The notes beneath the pieces were generated by a model. It was not told where the DNA came from, did no database searches, and saw only the letters and a list, made by a program, of their open reading frames with translations. Positions 42,656-52,015 of a stretch of 64,000 bases of DNA are shown in pieces. Within the stretch, counting starts at the first letter, position 1. The number at the start of each line of letters is the position of its first letter. The stretch comes from UBA4742 sp037138595. GTDB taxonomy: Bacteria; Actinomycetota; Acidimicrobiia; Acidimicrobiales; Acidimicrobilacustridaceae. Position numbers and translations under genes: made by a program. The stretch is from NCBI GenBank assembly GCA_037138595.1, contig JBAXIB010000016.1, positions 19,107 through 83,106 on the forward strand, read 5' to 3'.

Positions 42656-45265
42656 ATGCGAATACTGACCGTTTCTGCCCATTACCCACCCAACTTCGTC
42701 AGCGGCGGCACATTGCAGCCCCAACGCATAAGCCAAGGCCTGCGAGATCTCGGCCATGAAGTGAGTGTGTACGCCGGTTGGATCGGTGATCGGACGCCAC
42801 TTGAGAGTTGGAACGACTACGACGAGACCGGCATGGCCATTCAGTGGGTGGTGAGCTCACCGTGGATCGGATGGTCCGACGAACGTAATTGGCTCAACCC
42901 GGAAATTGGCAATCACTTTCGGAACCACATCGAACAACTCAAGCCCGACATCGTTCACTTTCATGCCTTGCAGTCGCTCGGAGCGGGGTTGTTGCCGATC
43001 GCGAAATCGATCGGGGCACAAGTGGTCGTCACTATGCATGACTTTTGGTGGCTCTGTTCGCGTCAGTTCTTAGTAAGTCCGCAACTCACACCCTGCAGCC
43101 TTGTGGTTGAAGCAGGCACATGCCAGTGCGAAGTGGATATCGCATGGCGATCGAACCGTGCGGCCAAACTCGCGACGCTGCTCGAATCGGCAGACTTGGT
43201 GTTAGCGCCGTCAGCATCAGCAACCCGAGTACTCGCGGCTAACGGTGTGGCACCGCATCGACTGCACGTCGACGAAAACGGATTGCCGAGCGAGGTTGTT
43301 GTTCGACTGCGCGCTCCGCGTCAACAAAACGAAGCCACCAATAAATCAGACACGGTTCGATTTCTTTACGCCGGCGGACCGAATGTGATGAAGGGCGCTG
43401 GTGTCTTGGTCGAAGCCGTGAATCGCATTTCGGATAGCGCTGCCTGGCACCTCAGCGCCTATGGACTCCAGGCCTATCTCGATACGTCAGGTGCATCAGT
43501 TGATCACGCAGTCGTAGACGTCATCGACTCGTTTGACCCTGATCGCCTTGGCGATGTGTTAGCTGCCCATGACGTGTTGTTACTCCCATCGATCATGCGT
43601 GAGACACACTCGTTGCTCACCCGCGAGGCACTCGCGGCAGGCCTTCCGGTGATCTGCACCGATACCCTCGGGCCTGAGGAAGTCATTACCCACGGAGTCA
43701 ATGGTCTCGTCATCCCTGCCGCAGACCCCGCTGCACTTGCTGGTGCTATCGCCCGATTAACAAACGATCCGAAGGTGCTTAGCGAACTACAACGAGGCGC
43801 GTTGGACCCGGTGGCGGCGCGGTCGCTCGACGAACAAGTACGCGGCCTCGATGCATTGTTTTCCCGACTCATCGACGACGGCCCTACCACTGCTCGATCG
43901 AGCCAACTACGCGTGTTGTTCATCGTCGGCATTGACGGCGCCCCCCTTCGCTATCGGGCGCGGTTACCGGCCGAGGGCCTTGCCCACCTTGGAGTGCCCA
44001 GTGAGGTCCGTCACTATCGAGATCCGGAACTTCTCGCACTCGGCTCGAACGCCACCGTTATCGTTTTTTATCGGGTTCCCGCAACGATCCAAGTGCTCGA
44101 TCTGATCGAGTCATTCCATCGCCAAGGACTCGTCTGCATCTTCGATGTCGATGACCTCATTTTTGACCCAACGATCAGCGATGAGATCCCCGCTCTTCGA
44201 TTGCTCGCGCCTGATGAAGTCACGCTTTGGCGCCAAGGAATCGACCGCTATCGCACGACGCTTGAAGCATGCGATGCCTTTATTGGCAGCACGCCGATGC
44301 TCGTCGAACGCGCCGCCAAAGTTACCGGTCTGCCCGCTTATCATTTCGCCAATGGAGTTGGCATCGCCCTGGCACGACGCAGCGATGTCGAATTGAAGCG
44401 ACCCCGCAAAGACGGCCCGCTGCGGATCGGCTATCTCAGCGGGACTACAACCCACGATGAAGACTGGTTTTCAATCGAACCAGCCGTCATCGAAGTCCTC
44501 GACCAGCTTCCCGACGTTGAGCTCTGGCTTGGTGGACACCTCCCCGAAAGCGATGCGCTCAAACGATTCGGTGCACGAGTCATCCGACTGCCGTTTGTGT
44601 CATGGCTTGAACTTCCGGCAATTCTCCGCGACCTTGACGTCAACGTGTCGCCGCTTGCGCCGGACAGTCGATTCAATGAAGCAAAAAGTGCAATCAAATG
44701 GCTCGAAGCGGCGCTTTGCGCGACGCCGACAATCGCTAGCCCCACTCTTCCGTTTCGCGATGCCATTTCTGACGGCAACACCGGGCTCCTCGCTAGCACT
44801 CACCACCAATGGACCGAAGCACTCACGCGATTGTTGAGCGACGAATCCGAGCGCAGCCGCATCGGTGGTTTGGCCCGAAGGCACGCGCTTCTCGAATGGG
44901 CACCTGCCCTCCAAGGTGAGCGCTACCGGGTAATTCTCGAAGCCGCGCTCGCAGCCGGACCAAATCCAGCCCGAACCACCGAGTCGCGGTGGCAACCAGT
45001 CGCACTTGATGAACCCTCAATGCCCAACCAACTCGAGTCGTATCCAAGCGCCGATGATTCCGCTGAACCGCTGCTCAACCGAGACAACGGCAACCTTCAC
45101 CTGTCGATCAGCACTGCCACCAGTGACATCGTGCGCGGCACGCTCATGACGCGCATCGTGAGGCTTTACCACAAAGCGCTCAGCACCCTTCGGAGCGAAG
45201 GGCTTGCGATCACCGTGCGAAAATCTCAAGCGAAGCTCCGGTCCCGATACGGTGCCCGTCCATGA
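42656..45265 (+). CDS. Two-domain glycosyltransferase (tandem GT4-like)
   Basis: An 869-aa protein of two GT-B halves. The first (about 1-405) starts MRILTVSAHYPPNFVSGGTL and has HFHALQSLGAGLLP, VTMHDFWWLCSRQFL and the donor-site region MRETHSLLTREALAAGLP. The second (about 418-790) begins LRVLFIVGIDGAPLRYRARL, contains FDVDDLIFD, IGYLSGTTTHDEDW and FNEAKSAIKWLEAALCATP. A polar tail of about 80 residues ends in a basic helix. It could add two sugars in succession (inference). Next to wzm-wzt and followed by a methyltransferase with a 4-nt overlap, so it is probably part of glycan chain synthesis or capping. Confidence 0.88.
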   Translation: MRILTVSAHYPPNFVSGGTLQPQRISQGLRDLGHEVSVYAGWIGDRTPLESWNDYDETGMAIQWVVSSPWIGWSDERNWLNPEIGNHFRNHIEQLKPDIVHFHALQSLGAGLLPIAKSIGAQVVVTMHDFWWLCSRQFLVSPQLTPCSLVVEAGTCQCEVDIAWRSNRAAKLATLLESADLVLAPSASATRVLAANGVAPHRLHVDENGLPSEVVVRLRAPRQQNEATNKSDTVRFLYAGGPNVMKGAGVLVEAVNRISDSAAWHLSAYGLQAYLDTSGASVDHAVVDVIDSFDPDRLGDVLAAHDVLLLPSIMRETHSLLTREALAAGLPVICTDTLGPEEVITHGVNGLVIPAADPAALAGAIARLTNDPKVLSELQRGALDPVAARSLDEQVRGLDALFSRLIDDGPTTARSSQLRVLFIVGIDGAPLRYRARLPAEGLAHLGVPSEVRHYRDPELLALGSNATVIVFYRVPATIQVLDLIESFHRQGLVCIFDVDDLIFDPTISDEIPALRLLAPDEVTLWRQGIDRYRTTLEACDAFIGSTPMLVERAAKVTGLPAYHFANGVGIALARRSDVELKRPRKDGPLRIGYLSGTTTHDEDWFSIEPAVIEVLDQLPDVELWLGGHLPESDALKRFGARVIRLPFVSWLELPAILRDLDVNVSPLAPDSRFNEAKSAIKWLEAALCATPTIASPTLPFRDAISDGNTGLLASTHHQWTEALTRLLSDESERSRIGGLARRHALLEWAPALQGERYRVILEAALAAGPNPARTTESRWQPVALDEPSMPNQLESYPSADDSAEPLLNRDNGNLHLSISTATSDIVRGTLMTRIVRLYHKALSTLRSEGLAITVRKSQAKLRSRYGARP

Positions 45266-46263
45266 GCAACCAATCTCGATCGTTTGAACAGCAACCTTGG
45301 TTGACAGCTATCGATGGCGAGACGATGCGTGGCCTCGAAATTGGGGCGCTCGACAAACCTCGGTTCCCCAAGCACACCTATCGTGTGCAATACGTCGATC
45401 ATGCATCACAGCCTGATTTGCGCGAGAAATACGCCGCCGATGACGCTATGCGCGATCATCTTGACGACATCGTCGAGGTGGACTTCATCTGGAATGGCGA
45501 GCGACCGCTCAGTGACGTCGTCGGCCGCGACAACCGATTCGACTATGTCTTCGCGTCGCATGTCATCGAACATGCACCCGACATGATCGGATGGATGCGC
45601 GAAATCGCCCACGTGCTCAATGACGGCGGTTTGTTGTGCCTTGCCATTCCCGACAAGCGCCTTTGTTTCGACGTCAATCGACCCCTCACCGAAATAGGCG
45701 ATCTTGTCGATGCAAACCTTCGCGAATTGCGCGCACCGGGGTACCGACAGATCTGGGATTTTCACAGCAAAATCGTCGAAGTCGACGCTGCCGCGATGTG
45801 GGCCGGCACCGCCGATTATTCCGGCACGTGGCGATCCGATCTCGACCCCGACCAATGGGCCTATGAGCTATGCCTCAAGTACCAGCAAAGTGGCGAGTAC
45901 ATCGATGGGCACTGCCAAGTCTTCACTCCGCGATCATTTCTCGCGGTGTACGAAAAGCTCGTAGCGCTTGACCTCGTCGATTTTGCAATTGCCGAATTTC
46001 ATCCGTCGCAACCTGGAACGATCGAATTTCGCGTCGTCTTTGAAAAGGTCTCCCCGGAATTGCCCGCAGCAGAACGCCGAAGCGCCCAGCTTGCATCGAT
46101 TCCAACCTTCGATGACCCGGTTCCTCGACCGTCTGCACTTGCTTCATCGGTGCCGGGACCAGTGCCGTTTCTCGTGACCGGTCGCGAGGAAGCGCTCATC
46201 CGACGCAAGCGCAAACTCATTGAAGCCATCAGAAAATTGATCCCGAAAACGAACCAAACCTAA
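45262..46263 (+). CDS. Class I SAM-dependent methyltransferase
   Basis: A 333-aa protein with a methyltransferase fold in its first 200 residues: GLEIGALDKPRF as SAM-binding motif I, FDYVFASHVIEHAPDMIGW as the acidic loop and helix, and GGLLCLAIPDKRLCF as strand 5. The C-terminal third is helical with a basic end. It overlaps the double-domain glycosyltransferase by 4 nt, so the likely target is a sugar of the same glycan (inference); methyl capping would agree with a Wzt that reads the chain end. Confidence 0.85.
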   Translation: MSNQSRSFEQQPWLTAIDGETMRGLEIGALDKPRFPKHTYRVQYVDHASQPDLREKYAADDAMRDHLDDIVEVDFIWNGERPLSDVVGRDNRFDYVFASHVIEHAPDMIGWMREIAHVLNDGGLLCLAIPDKRLCFDVNRPLTEIGDLVDANLRELRAPGYRQIWDFHSKIVEVDAAAMWAGTADYSGTWRSDLDPDQWAYELCLKYQQSGEYIDGHCQVFTPRSFLAVYEKLVALDLVDFAIAEFHPSQPGTIEFRVVFEKVSPELPAAERRSAQLASIPTFDDPVPRPSALASSVPGPVPFLVTGREEALIRRKRKLIEAIRKLIPKTNQT

Positions 46264-46321
46264 GGCACTGCAGGTGGTGGCTGCCGACTAGGTAGAAGGT
46301 CAGGCCTGGTCGAAAATCAGG

Positions 46322-47353
46322 TCAGGTCGGGCGACGAAACGGATGGCGTACTCGCACCAATTTGGCGCGTATTCCGTGCAGCATTTCGGCCACGTTGACC
46401 TGCATTTCGATCAACGCCTCAAGCCGGGTTTCGAGGTGAGCGATCTGCGCCTGAACACCTTCGACCTCTCGCTGGATGTGATCGAGACGCGGCACCGTGT
46501 CTTGGCGGCTGACCTCGGTCGAGTCTGCAGCGATAAGTGCAGCGGCGATTGATGCAAAGTCGACGGTGCTTTCCGGAGCAAAACTTCGGTCGCCTACACG
46601 CGGCTCGCCGTTTGAACGCGCAACCACGACGTGACGGTAAAACGGAGCAAGCATTGATCGTTCGGCAAACGACAGATTGTACAACGTGTCATAACTGTTA
46701 CTTAACGGCGATAAAGCGGGTCTGGCCTCAAGTTGAAAACGAAGCAGCATCATCACGAGCCAGTCCCATAAGTGCCCGTCACCGATCGTCTCAACCTGCC
46801 AGCCAACGTCTCGAAAAAGCTCAGTGGTCGCGGCAAGATCAGGTAATCCATTGGCGCGGTGTTCATCAAGCTGCGGCTGTTCGGTCCCCAGCGTCAGCAA
46901 CGCATAGGTCCGCACTAATTCTTCGACCCCGGCAACTCCGGGAGTATCAAACGGAGCTGCAATGATCACCAGATCTCGCGAAACTCGCTGCAGTTCGGCC
47001 AAGAACGCCGGACGTCCGGCCGGAGGAACATGTTCGAGCACGTCACTACTAACGACCGCGTCGAAACTATCGTCAGCAAATGGCAACCGGGTGCCATCAG
47101 CCTGCGCAACGACCGCGCCTGCAAGCCGTTCAGTGACCACCGTGATGTCGATGCCGATCACCATGAGTTCGCCATCAAACGTATGGAGATGACCCGCACT
47201 ATCACCGACGTCGAGGACACGAATCGGTCCCGGGCCGAGGGAGCTCCGCAAGGCTCGAACAATCGCTCCGTAGCGGCCGTAACGGTCGAAGGAAGTCCAT
47301 GCCATCGATGGGAACTCAATTCCGGCTTGCTCGGATCGCACTAATTCGCTCAC
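46322..47353 (-). CDS. Class I SAM-dependent methyltransferase with C-terminal coiled coil
   Basis: A 343-aa protein. SAM-binding motif IRVLDVGDSAGHL (about residue 45), GIDITVV, DGTRLPFADDSFDAVVSSDVLEHVPPAGR and strand LVIIAAPFD show a class I methyltransferase. The last 70 residues form a predicted coiled coil (LDHIQREVEGVQAQIAHLE) and end in a basic stretch, like a membrane- or chain-measuring region. A role in methylating a lipid-linked sugar or terminating chain growth is inference. The start is a GTG at 47353. It is convergent with the other methyltransferase across 58 nt. Confidence 0.85.
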   Translation of the reverse strand: MSELVRSEQAGIEFPSMAWTSFDRYGRYGAIVRALRSSLGPGPIRVLDVGDSAGHLHTFDGELMVIGIDITVVTERLAGAVVAQADGTRLPFADDSFDAVVSSDVLEHVPPAGRPAFLAELQRVSRDLVIIAAPFDTPGVAGVEELVRTYALLTLGTEQPQLDEHRANGLPDLAATTELFRDVGWQVETIGDGHLWDWLVMMLLRFQLEARPALSPLSNSYDTLYNLSFAERSMLAPFYRHVVVARSNGEPRVGDRSFAPESTVDFASIAAALIAADSTEVSRQDTVPRLDHIQREVEGVQAQIAHLETRLEALIEMQVNVAEMLHGIRAKLVRVRHPFRRPT

Positions 47354-47432
47354 GTCTCAGCTACTCCAAGAGGGGACCAAGTCGTTTCGCAGCGTAGCGG
47401 GCACGCGCCATGCAAATGACGCCGAATACAAA

Positions 47433-47446
47433 TGTGATTGATCACA
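47433..47446 (-). terminator. Short palindrome at the end of the DUF2142 gene, weak terminator candidate
   Basis: TGTGATTGATCACA reads as 6-nt arms with a 2-nt centre and spans the stop codon of the DUF2142 gene. On the minus strand a T-rich stretch follows, so a weak hairpin terminator is possible. It also recalls a CRP-type site, but the spacing is 4 rather than 6 nt and no downstream promoter was seen. Confidence 0.25.
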
Positions 47447-49601
47447 GGTAAAATCGCTCAACAATGATGGCTACGGCTATGACGTTCAACACGCCCATTG
47501 CCGATGCAACGGTGGCCAATGGCACGAGTGGACTCAACCGAGGAATCAATCGGCGAAGCGCCAAGGTTGGCAAGACGAGAACGACCGGCACCATCATCAA
47601 GCCATAGCGCCCCTGCACAAATGAAAGGTCCCCGCCGTGTGTCCACCAGGTATACATCAGCACGTATAACTCCCCCAGTGCCGCGGCAACCATCAGTAGG
47701 CAAATGAACGTCGCCAACACCATGTCCTGTTGGACGAGATCTACGGCGCGGCCTCGCGCTCGCCACCATGTCCGCAGGTCCCATGCGAACGTGAAAACCC
47801 AAGCTGCGACTAACGCGGAACCTACGACGACTGCTACCAGGATCACTTTCGTAATGACGGGTGGATAGGGCGTGTTGATCCAGCCGAAATTCCCCCAGAA
47901 CTGATCGATCCAATTCATCCGAATCGCACGAAATGAATCGGCATGCAAAACATGCAAAAAGTCGCTGAGGCCATAGGAACCAGGGCTGGGCTCACCTTGG
48001 AATCCCACTCCCGCATATCCGTACATGGTTGACATGCCCAGCCATAATCCGTAGGTCACGACGACACCAGCGAGGCCACTGAGTGCTTCCCACCACCACG
48101 CTGCGGGTCGACATCCGCGCCAGCGACCAATGAGCCATGCGATGACGATCGCCGGCGCAAATGCCAAGCCCAGCGGTTTAGCCAACAGACCGATGCCAAA
48201 CGCGCACCCGGCGGCGGCCAGCACCCAGCGAGACCGGTCGCGCGCCAACAACGACACCGCGAAATAGGCGCAGGCGGCTCCTGCGGCTATGGCCAAGGCA
48301 TCGTTATTCACGATTGCCGTTTGTTGACTAAGCATTGGCTGCAATGCCACAGCAGCTCCAACCAACAACGCAGCCGATTCGCGCCCTGGAAACAACAACC
48401 GTCCAAGCCGAACCGAGAAATAAACCGCGATAGCGCCGAGCATGACGCTCCAAAGGCGCATCGACCCAATGCGAATATCGATGCCGCCTGGAGTCACCGC
48501 ATAGATCAGAGCTGGTACCGCGTAATACGCCGGGGAATAACCAGCAGCCGCTCCGTTTCCGTTCGAGTGATCACTCGTTGCGGCTGAATCCAGACGAGAA
48601 CGGCCCGCCCGGACCGACACAATGTCGTAGTCGGCGCGATCACTTCGCGCGACGTCGCTTTGATGAAAGATCTCTGCTGCGGCGCGAAGTTGCTCGCTAT
48701 AGATATCAGCGGATCCAGCTGGCACCCCGCGCTTGGGGATTGCGTGTTCAACGGCAAGAAACTGTGCGTACGCCACATGAGCGCCCTCGTCGACCCCCAA
48801 CGTCGGTGGGATGATCGCCGACCACAGCAGGGCCTTCACCACGACGAACGCTAAGAGTACTGCTATGCCGCGTCGGCGCGGCACAAGCGCGACTCCGGCG
48901 AGCAGCAAGATTGCGCCGACAGCAAGAAAAAGAACGAACCATTCGTCGCGCCAGAATGGCCCGTATTTACTGATGCGATGGAGCGCAGTGCCGATTTGAT
49001 TCGCGGCGATCCCTTCGCCGCCGTATTCGGCCCTGATTTCAACCGCGAGCAACGACGCCTGTCCATCGGTTCGCTGTGCGCTCGGCTCAGATGCAGTCGG
49101 GGTCGCACCAAACATGGTCAATTGGTGTTCCGAATCAGCCGAAAGCGAGATCCGGAGGCGATAGGTCTGGCCGTCAGATTCCGAGCGCGGCGAAAACGTT
49201 GCCACCGACATCAACGACGCGTCCCGCAACTGCGACCATGGAATCGTCGCTACGGCAACGGGCGTACCGTCCTCACTTTCAAGGCGGGCGATAACGGTTC
49301 CTCGACCTGATTCGCCGTAAGTGCCGAACCTGACTGAGACCTGAGAAAGTCCAGCCGCATTCGCTGTGAATTGCTGTTCGATGCCTTGGCCAGGATCAAA
49401 CGGAAGCACTGGCTGTTGACCAATGAGTGACGCATGTTCGGAACGCTCCGCTTGATAGCTTCCAGCCGGTCGAACGAGCACGGCGGCGACGACGAGCACT
49501 GCTCCGCCGAATATCAGGCCAGCCCAGCGAAACCGTTTGGTAATTGATGGTTGAACATCAGGTTGTCCGGTAGCCACAGCAGCGGACTCGACGGCGACCA
49601 C
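47442..49601 (-). CDS. DUF2142 family polytopic membrane protein
   Basis: A 719-aa protein. An N-terminal cytoplasmic part and first TM (about 26-44), an extracytoplasmic beta-rich domain of about 160 residues, then some ten membrane segments. The motif PPTLGVDEGAHVAYAQFL between TM2 and TM3 is the DUF2142 signature; DUF2142 proteins resemble GT-C glycosyltransferases using lipid-phosphate sugars, and the acidic DE in that loop is the likely active-site position (inference). The GTG start directly abuts the DUF2304 stop. Last gene of GT2-DUF2304-DUF2142, where the GT2 may supply the lipid-linked sugar. Confidence 0.87.
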   Translation of the reverse strand: MVAVESAAVATGQPDVQPSITKRFRWAGLIFGGAVLVVAAVLVRPAGSYQAERSEHASLIGQQPVLPFDPGQGIEQQFTANAAGLSQVSVRFGTYGESGRGTVIARLESEDGTPVAVATIPWSQLRDASLMSVATFSPRSESDGQTYRLRISLSADSEHQLTMFGATPTASEPSAQRTDGQASLLAVEIRAEYGGEGIAANQIGTALHRISKYGPFWRDEWFVLFLAVGAILLLAGVALVPRRRGIAVLLAFVVVKALLWSAIIPPTLGVDEGAHVAYAQFLAVEHAIPKRGVPAGSADIYSEQLRAAAEIFHQSDVARSDRADYDIVSVRAGRSRLDSAATSDHSNGNGAAAGYSPAYYAVPALIYAVTPGGIDIRIGSMRLWSVMLGAIAVYFSVRLGRLLFPGRESAALLVGAAVALQPMLSQQTAIVNNDALAIAAGAACAYFAVSLLARDRSRWVLAAAGCAFGIGLLAKPLGLAFAPAIVIAWLIGRWRGCRPAAWWWEALSGLAGVVVTYGLWLGMSTMYGYAGVGFQGEPSPGSYGLSDFLHVLHADSFRAIRMNWIDQFWGNFGWINTPYPPVITKVILVAVVVGSALVAAWVFTFAWDLRTWWRARGRAVDLVQQDMVLATFICLLMVAAALGELYVLMYTWWTHGGDLSFVQGRYGLMMVPVVLVLPTLALRRLIPRLSPLVPLATVASAMGVLNVIAVAIIVERFYL

Positions 49602-50048
49602 TTAAGCCATCGCGTCAGGATCGTGACCGACATCTTTAGAACTATCGGTCAATGAATCAACCGATGAATCAATTTCATTGACGCCGGCATCGCCTTGGCC
49701 GGTTCGAGTTCGATCAGTTTCGACCGGTCCTCGAAGCAACGTAATTTCCTCTGCTAGCACCTCGACGCGCGCTTCAAGTTTCGAAACATGAATCGACAAG
49801 TTGATGCATACTCCCAGAAGAAACAGCAGCCCCACGCCGAATATGAGGCTTGTCCCATAGGCGATGCCGAGTGCCGCCGACACCTTGTCAACGACTGGCC
49901 GGGCCAAACCCAAAATGAGCGTTCCGATACCTACGCTGAGCCACAACAGGGCATAACTCTCAGATAAGCGCCGACGACGAAGAATCTCGACGGTAAAGGC
50001 CATAAGCGTAAACGCCGCGAGGAGAACAACGATCTCGAGACGGTTCAT
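49602..50048 (-). CDS. DUF2304 family membrane protein
   Basis: A 148-aa protein with three membrane segments (about 4-20, 33-50 and 65-85) and a coiled-coil stretch (HVSKLEARVEVLAEEITLL) followed by an acidic polar tail. The layout and RRRRLSESYALLWL match DUF2304. Members are regularly found beside polyprenol-phosphate GT2 enzymes and may assist membrane attachment or flipping of their product; this is not proven. It overlaps the GT2 by 4 nt and abuts the DUF2142 gene. Confidence 0.88.
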   Translation of the reverse strand: MNRLEIVVLLAAFTLMAFTVEILRRRRLSESYALLWLSVGIGTLILGLARPVVDKVSAALGIAYGTSLIFGVGLLFLLGVCINLSIHVSKLEARVEVLAEEITLLRGPVETDRTRTGQGDAGVNEIDSSVDSLTDSSKDVGHDPDAMA

Positions 50049-50887
50049 GAGGCGGATTTCGATTCATCGGCTGACTCGACGATGGTGAGTTCAGGCCGCC
50101 GAACCCGATGCAACGCGATCACCAGGACGAGACGAGTGAGGTGGTACACGCTTCGCAAAAAGTTCGCCGATGGTTCACCACCTTGACGCTCGTGCATGTG
50201 GACTGGCACTTCGACCACCGACAATCCCCAATCGCCCGCCAAGAGCAAAGCCTCAACCGTGTCAGAGAGATAGGCGCTCGGATACGAACGAGCAAAACGG
50301 GTGATTGCAACATTCGAAAACGCGCGAAACCCGCTTGTTGTGTCATGAATCGGCGTCGCTAAATAGCGGCTGACTCGCCAGGAAAGAAACCTCATCGACG
50401 CTCGGCGCATACCCGAAACTTCATAATCCGATCCGAAACGCGAACCAACCGCGAGGTCAGCCGCGCCCGATTCGACCAACGACACCAACACCTTTACGTC
50501 CATCACCTCGTGCTGGCCATCAGCATCTACCTGAACTGCCATCGCATAACCCTGGTCGTGTGCAAATCGAAATCCAGTTCGAAGAGCAGCGCCAACCCCA
50601 AGATTAAACGGATGGCGAAGCACCATGGCTCCAGCTTCAGCCGCGACCGCAGCCGTGCGGTCATGGGAACCATCATCGATGACGACCACATCGGCATGGA
50701 TGTTCGCAAACACGTCACGCACCACCGACGAGACAGTCTGCTCCTCATTCAGCGCCGGGATGATGACGAGCAGGGTTGGCAGGACCGTTCCTTTGGGGTG
50801 GGACTTCACCAAACGCGAGGCCGGTGGAGTCGATGTACGTGCCGACAAACTTACGTCTTGCGAGTAGGCAACCCTAGCAATCGACAC
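50045..50887 (-). CDS. Glycosyltransferase family 2, polyprenol-phosphate sugar synthase type
   Basis: A 280-aa enzyme with a GT2 domain from about residue 35: LLVIIPALNEEQTVSSVVRD, VVVIDDGSHDRTAAVA, LRHPFNLGVGAALRTGF, the DxD VQVDADGQHE, and HDTTSGFRAFS. This resembles dolichol/polyprenol-phosphate mannose or glucose synthases without the C-terminal TM pair. The start is uncertain: TAGGGT (50871-50876) lies within the first codons of the GTG-50887 frame, so a shorter protein from TTG 50848 or GTG 50809 is possible. It heads the operon with DUF2304 and DUF2142. Confidence 0.88.
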   Translation of the reverse strand: MSIARVAYSQDVSLSARTSTPPASRLVKSHPKGTVLPTLLVIIPALNEEQTVSSVVRDVFANIHADVVVIDDGSHDRTAAVAAEAGAMVLRHPFNLGVGAALRTGFRFAHDQGYAMAVQVDADGQHEVMDVKVLVSLVESGAADLAVGSRFGSDYEVSGMRRASMRFLSWRVSRYLATPIHDTTSGFRAFSNVAITRFARSYPSAYLSDTVEALLLAGDWGLSVVEVPVHMHERQGGEPSANFLRSVYHLTRLVLVIALHRVRRPELTIVESADESKSAS

Positions 50888-50916
50888 CTTGGCCCGGGCT
50901 CAAGTAACGATTCCAC

Positions 50917-50922
50917 TAGCGT
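50917..50922 (+). promoter_or_regulatory. Putative -10 hexamer TAGCGT, leaderless promoter of the plus-strand GT2
   Basis: TAGCGT, then 9 nt, then the GTG at 50932. It favours GTG 50932 over the in-frame TTG at 50926. Confidence 0.45.
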
Positions 50923-50931
50923 TTATTGATC

Positions 50932-51996
50932 GTGGCTCCCCTGCAACCATCCCACACCGCCGGCGCGTCAGGTGACGCGTTCGCCGATCGGGTTTCAGTC
51001 GTGATCGTGGCGTTTGGCGCCGATCCGTGGCTTGTACCGTCCGTCGATGCCGTTCTTTCGTCAGCGGGTGTCACGACCGATGTCATTGTCGTTGACAACG
51101 GTGGAACCGGTGGCCTGACCACCGATCTTGCCAAGCGAGATCGGGTGACGATCATTGGTTCTGGCGACAACATCGGATTCGCGGCCGGGTGCAACCTCGG
51201 CGTGGCCCATTCAAAGTCTCCGCTGGTGGCGCTGATTAATCCTGACGCGCGTGTCGAACCACGAGCATTGGCCGAATTGGCCCACGCGCTCGCGAACCCC
51301 GAGGTTGGGATAGCAACGGCAAGTGTTCGCCTCGCCGAGAACCCCGAATTGTTGAACTCAGCCGGTAATGCCATTCATTTTCTGGGGATCAGTTGGTCAG
51401 GAAATTTCAAGGCCGACGCGACTGACCACAACACCGAGGTACCTGTTACCGCAGCAAGTGGAGCGGCGATGATGATGCGACGGTCTACCTGGATCGACCT
51501 TGGTGGCCTCACCAATGAATTTTTCGCCTACTACGAAGACGCCGAACTCAGCCTGCGATGCTGGCAGCGCGGATTATCCGTGATCTTTGTTCCCACTGCG
51601 GTTGTCGTGCACCGTTATGAGTTTTCACGAAACCCGCTCAAGTACCAGCTCCTTGAACGCAATCGACTGATCTTGGTACTCACGACGTTTGGGACCCGGC
51701 ACCTTGTGCTCATGGCTCCTGCGTTCCTCGCGATTGAACTGGCGATTGTGGCAACCGCTGCGGCGCAAGGATGGCTGGGACCCAAGTTGAAGGGATATGT
51801 GTGGCTCGCTCGCAACGTGCGATGGATTCGCCAGAGACGACGCTCAGTCCAAAACGCGCGCACGGTGTCGGACTCGAACATGGCTCCATTATTTGCAAGC
51901 AAACTTCAGCCCGAAAATCTGCCGCCACCAAAAGCACTCCAACCATTTGATCGGCTCCTTGTTCGCTATTGGGCGGTCGCTCGTCGGTTCCTGTAA
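50932..51996 (+). CDS. Glycosyltransferase family 2, rhamnosyltransferase-like
   Basis: A 354-aa enzyme: VSVVIVAFGADPWLV, IVVDNGGTGGL, NIGFAAGCNLGV, the metal-binding ALINPDARVEP, FFAYYEDAELSLRCW and a C-terminal hydrophobic patch for membrane contact (LVLMAPAFLAIELAI). This is the pattern of WbbL-type rhamnosyltransferases and related GT2s; dTDP-rhamnose can be made from the rml genes in the window. The GTG start at 50932 is chosen because a TAGCGT box ends 9 nt upstream. A methyltransferase gene follows after 19 nt. Confidence 0.88.
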   Translation: MAPLQPSHTAGASGDAFADRVSVVIVAFGADPWLVPSVDAVLSSAGVTTDVIVVDNGGTGGLTTDLAKRDRVTIIGSGDNIGFAAGCNLGVAHSKSPLVALINPDARVEPRALAELAHALANPEVGIATASVRLAENPELLNSAGNAIHFLGISWSGNFKADATDHNTEVPVTAASGAAMMMRRSTWIDLGGLTNEFFAYYEDAELSLRCWQRGLSVIFVPTAVVVHRYEFSRNPLKYQLLERNRLILVLTTFGTRHLVLMAPAFLAIELAIVATAAAQGWLGPKLKGYVWLARNVRWIRQRRRSVQNARTVSDSNMAPLFASKLQPENLPPPKALQPFDRLLVRYWAVARRFL

Positions 51997-52002
51997 TCAG
52001 CC

Positions 52003-52008
52003 TAAAGT
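52003..52008 (+). promoter_or_regulatory. Putative -10 hexamer TAAAGT, leaderless promoter of the methyltransferase gene
   Basis: TAAAGT, then 7 nt, then the ATG at 52016, in the short gap after the GT2 stop at 51996. It suggests the methyltransferase can be transcribed on its own. Confidence 0.45.
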
Positions 52009-52015
52009 TCGACCG

